The translations under genes and the position numbers were made by a program. Positions 1-4,748 of a stretch of DNA of 8,587 nt are shown piece by piece. The DNA lies in the NCBI GenBank assembly GCA_028711875.1, contig JAQTRJ010000073.1, forward strand, positions 1 to 8,587, written 5' to 3'. The DNA is from a bacterium (GTDB lineage: Bacteria > Electryoneota > RPQS01). The stretch's first letter is position 1. Every line of letters starts with the position of its first letter. The notes under the pieces were generated by a model. The model worked only from the letters and a program-made list of their open reading frames with translations, did not search any database and was not told the origin of the DNA.

Positions 1-66
1 CAGCAGCGGCAGCGAAACGAGCAGCGCGAGCACGAGCATTGCCAGTGGATGGCGTGGGCTAATCAT
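1..66 (-). CDS. Partial exported protein (N-terminus only)
   Basis: Only the first 22 codons lie in the window; the gene runs off the left edge. It starts at the ATG complementary to 64-66. A purine-rich AAAGGAAC ribosome binding site sits about 7 bases upstream on the minus strand (around 73-80). The peptide begins MISPRHPLAM and continues into a run of Leu, Val and Ala ending LVSLPLL. This has the form of a signal peptide: a positively charged n-region with Arg and His followed by a hydrophobic core. The product is therefore probably exported or membrane-anchored. No functional domain is visible. It is transcribed divergently from the nine-heme cytochrome, with a long shared intergenic region, so the two may or may not be functionally linked. 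The start and signal peptide are well supported; the function is unknown. Confidence 0.6.
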   Translation of the reverse strand, partial: MISPRHPLAMLVLALLVSLPLL

Positions 67-181
67 AGGACAGTTCCTTTCAGATCAGTGAATGACAGTA
101 AGCGATGTTTAAAATGAAATCGGCGGCCAAGGTCCCGGCCGGGTTGCGCGGAACGCGGGTGCCGTCAGCGGATGTTCTCAA

Positions 182-200
182 CGCTGAACCCGACTCGGCG
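182..200 (+). repeat. Copy 1 of a 19-base dispersed intergenic repeat
   Basis: CGCTGAACCCGACTCGGCG matches 2478-2496 at 18 of 19 positions in the same orientation (A at position 12 here, G there). Both copies are in noncoding DNA. A chance match of this length and quality within 8.6 kb is unlikely, so it probably belongs to a genome-wide short repeat family. The sequence on either side does not align well. Confidence 0.5.
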
Positions 201-689
201 TGCATTCCGAGATCGCTTCATGATGGATTAACGGTTTCGAATGGTCGTTTGTAGAGGCCCGAGACGCGGACGGGGCGCTCATGGTTGCGAACCAAGCGAG
301 CCGGATTCCGGCGTGGGCGACGGCAGGGATCTACTGTACTCTACAGCGGTGAATGGGGATTTGTTCCCGAACACCGACGTCGCCGCGTTCGCCCGGTGGT
401 CCCGGAGATCGAACCATTCCAAAAATCCGCAGACCGATACGGCGGATCAAGGTGCCGCCCGTGTTCGAGCGATCCCGTCGTTGAAAAGCGCCCGAGGGCG
501 ATCCCGAATCCGGTTTGGATTCCGTGGGGAATTATCGCAAGCGACATACTTTTCATCCTCTGCAGAGGCGCGCTCAGGCGAAGCAGACTTACAAGACCAC
601 CGATAATTTGGGGACTGGATGCGTTTTTCCCATCCTTCATTCCTATTCAGGCTTTTCGCTGGCTATCGGTGCGTTCCTGTGCGAAAATC

Positions 690-905
690 AGCACTCAGGA
701 ATAATCAGACATATTGGATACTCATTGTATTTTTCCTCTCCAAAAATGACTATCTTTTTCGTGTGGGTATTTTAATCAATAAAATTAATTTCTTAAAATA
801 ATACAGCCTTTATCATCTATATTTATCAGGAATTATATGCTATTGCTCAATTCTCCAATTATTCATAATTTGATAAGGAAATCTATTTGTTCAGAATTGT
901 GATAA
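690..905 (+). promoter_or_regulatory. AT-rich putative promoter region of the nine-heme cytochrome gene
   Basis: The sequence becomes markedly AT-rich compared with both flanks, as expected for a promoter and upstream activating region in a GC-rich genome. One weak sigma70-like pair is TTGCTC (843-848) and CATAAT (864-869), but the spacing of 15 bases is short. An imperfect dyad, TTAAT (772-776) and ATTAA (784-788), could be an operator. A TTGAT at 870-874 lacks a proper FNR half-site partner. The location and composition are supported; the exact promoter elements are not determined. Confidence 0.35.
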
Positions 906-908
906 ATC

Positions 909-927
909 CCGCTTGTTTTTCGAGCGG
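909..927 (+). promoter_or_regulatory. Small leader hairpin just upstream of the ribosome binding site
   Basis: CCGCTTG (909-915) can pair with CGAGCGG (921-927) across a TTTTT loop, giving seven pairs including one G-T wobble. It ends 8 bases before the AAGGAGG ribosome binding site at 937-943 of the nine-heme gene. It has no following T-run, so it is not a terminator. It could influence mRNA stability or ribosome access, or be incidental. Confidence 0.25.
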
Positions 928-947
928 ATGTTGCCTAAGGAGGAAAC

Positions 948-2366
948 ATGAATTCACGGCTTTTCATCGGGCTGGTGGCCATTGGGATTCTGGCCGTCGG
1001 TTTGATGATGGTTGGTTGTGAGGGTCCGGAGGGGCCGCAAGGGGCACAGGGTCCGGCCGGCCCTCCGGGAGAGGGTCCGGGAGATGGCCCGGTCTATTTG
1101 GGCAACAGCGCACAGAGTTGCGGCCACTGCCATGCAGCGATCACGGACGGCTGGGAAACGACGCATCACTCGGAAGCGCTGGCCTCACTAACCGGCGACA
1201 ACGCCACGAATCCCTATTGTCTGCAGTGCCACACCACCGGTTTCGACGATCGCTTCGATCACGACGGCAACCTGCTGACGCAAGGAGAAGATCAGGACGG
1301 GTATGACGACAATCCGCGGGACGCGGTGAAGAACGTGCAGTGCGAAGCCTGTCATGGGCCGATGGGGCCGGCGCTGACGCACGAGCCGGAGATGTACTCG
1401 GGGCGCACGGGCGAGATGTGCAGTTACTGCCATAGCAGTGAGTGGGATGAGTACATCACCGCCGGACACGGCACAGTCCTTCAGACCGCATGGAATCCTG
1501 AAGGCGAAGCACACGAAGAATTCATCACCGAATGGGGACGGAGCGCCTGCTGGAACTGCCACGTTTCGGAAGGCTTTCTGATGACCTACGCAGAGAGCTG
1601 GCAAGGCCGCACGTTCCCGGAAGACGCCTGGCAAGTCACGTGCATCACGTGTCATGATCCGCACGAAAGCCAGAACGACGCGCAGCTTCGGCAACTCGCG
1701 CTGGGCGATGCCACACTGGCTTACGGTGGTCCGGACGCACCCGACGCCTATCCGGTCACCGACTGGGGCAAGGGTCAGCTTTGCGCGCAGTGCCACCATG
1801 CCCGCCCCAATGCGGCGAGCATCACCGGACAGATCAATAACGGCAATCAGCGCCCCGGCCCGCATTACAGTCCACAAGCGGACATGATCGCGGGACGCGG
1901 AAGCTGGCAGATTGAAGGCATGACCTACGACGGCTACGGAGAACTGAAACACTCGACTTCCCTTCTGCCGAACATGTGCGTGGATTGTCACGTGGTGCGT
2001 CGCGACTTCGGGGATCCTTTGGGACCTATCTATGGACACTCGTTCGAGCCGCAGCTTTCCAAATGCCAGACCTGTCACTCGGGCGCGGCGAACTTCGACA
2101 TCGGCGGCGTGCAGACGGAAGTCGCCAATCTGCTCGAGCAGCTTGGTTCGATGCTGCCGCAGCTCGATGGTCAGGTGCGACCGACATGGGATACGCTGAA
2201 CTGGACGCGCGCGGAGCGCGAAGCGGGCTATGCCTATCTATTCGTGACCAAGGACGGCAGCTCCGGCATTCACAATCCGGACTATGCCCGATCACTGCTG
2301 ACCAATGCGATCAACCATCTTTCAGAGGCGATGGCGCGCGAGAAACAGACGGGCGTGGAAGGGTAG
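948..2366 (+). CDS. Nine-heme c-type cytochrome lipoprotein with collagen-like linker
   Basis: This 472-residue protein has nine CxxCH heme sites, with first cysteines at residues 58, 91, 132, 158, 201, 232, 279, 344 and 373. The N-terminus is a lipoprotein signal: a hydrophobic stretch ending MVGC, with Cys24 as the acylated residue. Six Gly-X-Y triplets follow (about residues 26-43, GPEGPQGAQGPAGPP), a collagen-like spacer that would hold the heme domain off the membrane. The first heme region (YLGNSAQSCGHCH, then W and HH) resembles the cytochrome c554 fold. The C-terminal part is heme-free and helical, with a GIHNPDYARSLL segment like the closing helices of large multiheme cytochromes. 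No CxxCK catalytic site is seen. The start is fixed by a strong AAGGAGG five bases before the ATG. It is a separate transcription unit convergent with the other cytochromes. Likely role: membrane-tethered electron carrier or terminal surface cytochrome (inferred). Confidence 0.9.
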   Translation: MNSRLFIGLVAIGILAVGLMMVGCEGPEGPQGAQGPAGPPGEGPGDGPVYLGNSAQSCGHCHAAITDGWETTHHSEALASLTGDNATNPYCLQCHTTGFDDRFDHDGNLLTQGEDQDGYDDNPRDAVKNVQCEACHGPMGPALTHEPEMYSGRTGEMCSYCHSSEWDEYITAGHGTVLQTAWNPEGEAHEEFITEWGRSACWNCHVSEGFLMTYAESWQGRTFPEDAWQVTCITCHDPHESQNDAQLRQLALGDATLAYGGPDAPDAYPVTDWGKGQLCAQCHHARPNAASITGQINNGNQRPGPHYSPQADMIAGRGSWQIEGMTYDGYGELKHSTSLLPNMCVDCHVVRRDFGDPLGPIYGHSFEPQLSKCQTCHSGAANFDIGGVQTEVANLLEQLGSMLPQLDGQVRPTWDTLNWTRAEREAGYAYLFVTKDGSSGIHNPDYARSLLTNAINHLSEAMAREKQTGVEG

Positions 2367-2393
2367 CCTTCGCATCACGGTTTTTTAATGAAG

Positions 2394-2421
2394 AAGGCGG
2401 GACTCGCGCGAGTCCCGCCTT
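2394..2421 (+). terminator. Strong intrinsic terminator after the nine-heme cytochrome gene
   Basis: AAGGCGGGACTCGC (2394-2407) is perfectly complementary to 2408-2421, giving a stem of 12 or more pairs with a minimal GCGC-type loop. On the plus strand it is followed by TTCTTT. It begins 27 bases after the TAG at 2364-2366. On the minus strand the stem is followed only by a mixed CTTCATT, so it probably acts mainly on plus-strand transcription. It may also stop read-through from the convergent cluster. Confidence 0.8.
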
Positions 2422-2448
2422 TCTTTAGTGACGATCTCACGCGCGGCA

Positions 2449-2463
2449 ACATTGGGCCAATGT
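2449..2463. repeat. Short near-perfect dyad
   Basis: ACATTGG and CCAATGT flank a single central G. The arms are perfect 7-base inverted repeats. It could be a small operator-like protein binding site or part of a repeat element. It lies in the convergent intergenic region, where an operator would be unusual. Confidence 0.3.
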
Positions 2464-2477
2464 GAACGTGCATCGAG

Positions 2478-2496
2478 CGCTGAACCCGGCTCGGCG
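2478..2496 (+). repeat. Copy 2 of the 19-base dispersed intergenic repeat
   Basis: CGCTGAACCCGGCTCGGCG matches 182-200 with one mismatch and in the same orientation. Here it is followed ten bases later by the GGGGC/GCCCC inverted repeat at 2506-2528, so the two may be parts of one larger repeat element in this copy. The left copy lacks the second part. Confidence 0.5.
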
Positions 2497-2505
2497 AGTA
2501 TGGCA

Positions 2506-2528
2506 AGGGGCGCGATGAATCGGCCCCT
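2506..2528. repeat. GGGGC...GCCCC inverted repeat around a GATGAATC core
   Basis: AGGGGC (2506-2511) pairs with GCCCCT (2523-2528). The spacer GCGATGAATCG has its own partial symmetry around GATGAATC. Palindromes of this general form (GGGGC, a GATTCATC-like core, GCCCC) occur as dispersed intergenic repeats in many environmental bacterial genomes. This resemblance is from memory and was not searched. There is no T-run, so it is not a good intrinsic terminator. Confidence 0.4.
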
Positions 2529-2587
2529 ACACAATACCATGACGTGTGAGACTACGGAGGGTGAAGGCAGCAGAGGATCAAACAGCA

Positions 2588-2613
2588 CGCGCCGGGCGGG
2601 GACGCCCGGCGCG
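2588..2613 (-). terminator. GC-rich stem-loop, possible terminator of the minus-strand cytochrome cluster
   Basis: CGCGCCGGGCG (2588-2598) is complementary to CGCCCGGCGCG (2603-2613), giving 11 pairs with a four-base GGGA loop. On the minus strand the stem is followed by TGCTGTTTGATC, which has only a short T-run. It lies about 90 bases beyond the end of the small ORF and 180 beyond the end of the 18-heme gene. The hairpin is very stable, but the weak T-run leaves termination uncertain. It could also protect the 3' end of the long transcript. Confidence 0.45.
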
Positions 2614-2703
2614 GCGATCATTTGATGTTGCAGAGATCAGATGGTGTTCAGGTCACGCCATCGCTTGGCGAAGCCTGAATCAACGTGCGTACAACCGTCG
2701 AGC

Positions 2704-2796
2704 TCAGTGTTGAGTCGCGGAGCGATGTTCGCGGATGAAGCGGTCGAGCTGCGAATCGGCGCGTTCCGATTTCGCGTCACGTTGTCCCGGTGTCAT
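2704..2796 (-). CDS. Possible small protein (30 aa) coupled to the 18-heme cytochrome gene
   Basis: The ATG at 2794-2796 overlaps the TGA stop (2793-2795) of the upstream cytochrome gene as ATGA, the classic arrangement for translational coupling. The frame runs 30 codons and ends at TGA 2704-2706. The peptide (MTPGQRDAKSERADSQLDRF, then IREHRSATQH) is highly charged and likely helical. It contains no cysteine, signal peptide or membrane segment, and its third codon positions are mostly G or C like its neighbours. Just past the stop, a different frame continues with plausible protein (ELDGCTHVDSGFAKRWRDLN) to a TGA at 2637-2639. This could therefore be a longer gene of about 50 residues broken by a frameshift. 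I recognise no family. Chance open frame remains a real alternative. Confidence 0.3.
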   Translation of the reverse strand: MTPGQRDAKSERADSQLDRFIREHRSATQH

Positions 2797-4736
2797 GGCG
2801 CAGTCCGAATTCTCTTGATCCAATCCCGGAAAAGTTCGGGATGATGCACGGTCTGGCTGCGGTCCCGCGCGAGCGCGTCCGCGAGTTCCGAGAACTGCCG
2901 GTGCCGCTCGCTCGCCGGATTCAGCGCGCGCAGCTCCTGTTCGACCGCGGAGTGCAGCAGCGCTCCTTCATGAGTCCAGACGCGCAGCGTATCGGCGTAG
3001 CTTTCGTCATGGCAGGCCGCGCAAGTCGCGCCGCCGGGCCGCTCAATGGTTTTTCCGTCGGGCGCATGGCAATCGGCACAGGCGACCTCCGCTTCGGCCA
3101 TCGCCGACGGAACTCCGGAAGCCGCGAGTTTGCCGTGATAGACGCTGGCCTGAAACGCATGACAGGCGGCACAATCGGTGGTCGCCGTCACGGAGCGATG
3201 ATGACATGCGTTGCATTGTTCGGCGGAGAGTTTCAAGCGGCCGTGACGAGGCTCGTCGGTCTCGTGGCAGGTTTGACACTCCAGACGGGCGCGCGCGTGA
3301 ACGCGATGATCCACGGGCTTGCCGTTCCACACCGGCGTCAGTTCGCCCGCGGCCGGATGGCAGGCGAAACAGTTTTCTTCCGCGCCGCGCTCAGCTCCGC
3401 GCACGGCGCGAGTGAGTTCGGCCAGCAGATCGGGATTGTGAACGGGATTGCCTCGGCGATAGGCGCGGAGGGCGGCGAGCAGCAGGGTGCGGCGATCCTC
3501 GGGCAAGCGCACGGCTTCCCGTTCGAGATCGGCGACGGCGCGGACCAGCGGCCCGTTCCACGTAGGCCAGAGCGCGTCGTAGCGGCTCTCATGACACGGC
3601 GCGCAGTGCGGCTTGGCGAATCCTCCGTCAGGCTTATGCACCGGTTCGACGTGACAGGACGTGCAGGTCATTCCCGCGCGGGCCATAGCCGAAGGAGTCG
3701 CGGGCAAGCCGGGCAGAGTTCCGTTCCAGACGGAAAGCACCGGGCCGGTCGCTCCGCCATGACAGACGGCGCAGGCGAAATCGGGATGCTCCTCGTCCCT
3801 CGCTTCGCGACCGTGACGAATGGCGATGTGACATTGCAGACACTCGACGTTGTTCTCGGTCACGTGCTTTTGATGGACGAAGTCGCGATCGCCGTAGCGT
3901 TCGATATGCGCTTTTTGCGCATGACAGGAATTGCAGCGTTCGGGGGGAACGTAGCCGTCGCCGGCGACCGCCGTGGCGTGACAGTTCAGACACTCCACGC
4001 CGCGCGCCAGCACGTCGCCGTGGTCGAAGAGTTTCCCGACCGCGCTCGCGCCGTGCGGGGGATTGTGGCAGTGGGTGCAGCGCGCGAGGTCGGTCATACG
4101 GCCCGAGGCGTCGGGTTTAAAATGACAGAGGAAGCACGTTCCTTCGGTGACGGCGATATGTTCGCCCTGCACGATCTGGGCGTGACAGGAGGTGCAGCGC
4201 AGCTCACGGTCGCGACGCGGCTCGATCAGATGGGGGCGGTGATCGAAGCGAACCCCCTGAAACTCCTCGACGCTCACCAGCAGCCGCGTTTCGTGGCAGC
4301 CATCCCTTAGACAGGACGCGTCGTCAATTTCAGCCCAGGGTTTCGAGCGCTTGTAGAGACCGGTCGCGTAGTTGACCACCATGGAAACGGCCATGAACTT
4401 GTGCTTGACGGTGCCTTCGAGTCCGGGGGGGATGTGGCATTTGATGCACTCGACGTCGTGGTGCGTCGAAGTGCGCCAGCTGTCGAAATAGGGACGCATG
4501 TAGTGGCAGGTAATGCAGAAGCCGGGCTGCGACGTGGCCTTCACGAACGCGGTGAGAGCCACGATCGTGACGATCACCGCGGCGATGAAGAGCAGCAGCA
4601 GCTTGCGCGTTCCGAGCGCGAACAGACGGCGGAAGCCCTGACCGATGAGCCAGAAGGGAAGCTTAACGACTTCCCAGCAGGCGGACACGAAGTCGCGAAA
4701 CAGCCGCCCCAGAACATGCCACCCGAGATACCGCAA
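2793..4736 (-). CDS. Membrane-anchored NapC/NrfH-like multiheme cytochrome with 18 heme sites
   Basis: This 647-residue protein has one N-terminal transmembrane helix (about residues 44-64) and then a NapC/NrfH-type quinol-dehydrogenase-like start: CITCHYM at 74-80, with a Met in the CxxCHxM position, and CIKCHIPPG at 97-105. There are 17 CxxCH sites (first Cys 74, 97, 181, 201, 220, 249, 268, 299, 322, 358, 378, 456, 487, 508, 522, 553, 572) plus one CX4CH (CLRDGCH, 142-148). Typical NapC/NrfH proteins have four hemes, so this is a greatly enlarged relative. Residues about 288-440 and 477-638 look like an internal duplication. The start is TTG, 12 bases after the stop of the preceding gene; an AGGA overlapping that stop serves as ribosome binding site, so translation is probably coupled. 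Likely role: accepting electrons from quinol or from the neighbouring b/c fusion and carrying them into the periplasm. Confidence 0.9.
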   Translation of the reverse strand: MRYLGWHVLGRLFRDFVSACWEVVKLPFWLIGQGFRRLFALGTRKLLLLFIAAVIVTIVALTAFVKATSQPGFCITCHYMRPYFDSWRTSTHHDVECIKCHIPPGLEGTVKHKFMAVSMVVNYATGLYKRSKPWAEIDDASCLRDGCHETRLLVSVEEFQGVRFDHRPHLIEPRRDRELRCTSCHAQIVQGEHIAVTEGTCFLCHFKPDASGRMTDLARCTHCHNPPHGASAVGKLFDHGDVLARGVECLNCHATAVAGDGYVPPERCNSCHAQKAHIERYGDRDFVHQKHVTENNVECLQCHIAIRHGREARDEEHPDFACAVCHGGATGPVLSVWNGTLPGLPATPSAMARAGMTCTSCHVEPVHKPDGGFAKPHCAPCHESRYDALWPTWNGPLVRAVADLEREAVRLPEDRRTLLLAALRAYRRGNPVHNPDLLAELTRAVRGAERGAEENCFACHPAAGELTPVWNGKPVDHRVHARARLECQTCHETDEPRHGRLKLSAEQCNACHHRSVTATTDCAACHAFQASVYHGKLAASGVPSAMAEAEVACADCHAPDGKTIERPGGATCAACHDESYADTLRVWTHEGALLHSAVEQELRALNPASERHRQFSELADALARDRSQTVHHPELFRDWIKRIRTAP

Positions 4737-4748
4737 TGGATTTTTTTC

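Larger units (their letters stand above)
67..947. other. Long divergent intergenic region, GC-rich then AT-rich
   Basis: This 881-base stretch separates two divergent starts. The left part (to about 650) is GC-rich and has several open frames on both strands. None has a convincing ribosome binding site, consistent codon use or a recognisable protein, and they overlap each other, so I do not call genes there. It may be degraded coding DNA or spacer. The right part (about 690-905) turns abruptly AT-rich, with runs of T and A, and probably carries the promoter for the nine-heme cytochrome. A 19-base element at 182-200 recurs with one mismatch at 2478-2496. A ten-base GC palindrome is at 134-143. 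I see no tRNA, CRISPR array or insertion sequence here. Confidence 0.6.
2367..2792. other. Convergent intergenic region with hairpins and palindromes
   Basis: This 426-base region lies between the ends of the nine-heme gene (plus) and the 18-heme gene (minus). It holds a strong terminator hairpin at 2394-2421, an odd-length dyad at 2449-2463, the second copy of the 19-base repeat at 2478-2496, a GGGGC/GCCCC inverted repeat at 2506-2528 and a GC-rich stem-loop at 2588-2613. It also contains most of a small ORF that overlaps the 18-heme gene (2704-2796, minus). Several other open frames exist but show no ribosome binding site or protein signature. Confidence 0.6.

Noticed and set aside
114..254. 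46-codon plus-strand ORF beginning MKSAAKVPAG
   Set aside because: It has no ribosome binding site before the ATG, contains the 19-base dispersed repeat and shows no protein signature.
241..801. Several overlapping open frames on both strands in the left intergenic region
   Set aside because: They overlap each other, lack convincing ribosome binding sites and show no recognisable protein. Those running past about 690 change composition abruptly with the underlying DNA.
870..885. Possible FNR-like site (TTGAT followed by ATC) upstream of the nine-heme gene
   Set aside because: The second half-site is wrong in sequence and spacing for TTGAT-N4-ATCAA.
1188..2078. Minus-strand open frame (296 codons) within the nine-heme gene
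   Set aside because: It is antisense to a clearly coding frame with nine CxxCH motifs; no protein signature is seen.
948..2366. Nine-heme protein as a nitrite reductase or hydroxylamine oxidoreductase
   Set aside because: There is no CxxCK site and no convincing evidence for a catalytic heme or cross-linking tyrosine. The GIHNP helix alone is shared by many multiheme cytochromes.
2790..4310. Long plus-strand open frame (506 codons) opposite the 18-heme gene
   Set aside because: It is an antisense shadow in GC-rich DNA: the opposite strand encodes 18 regularly spaced heme motifs and a membrane anchor. The plus-frame protein has no domain or ribosome binding site.
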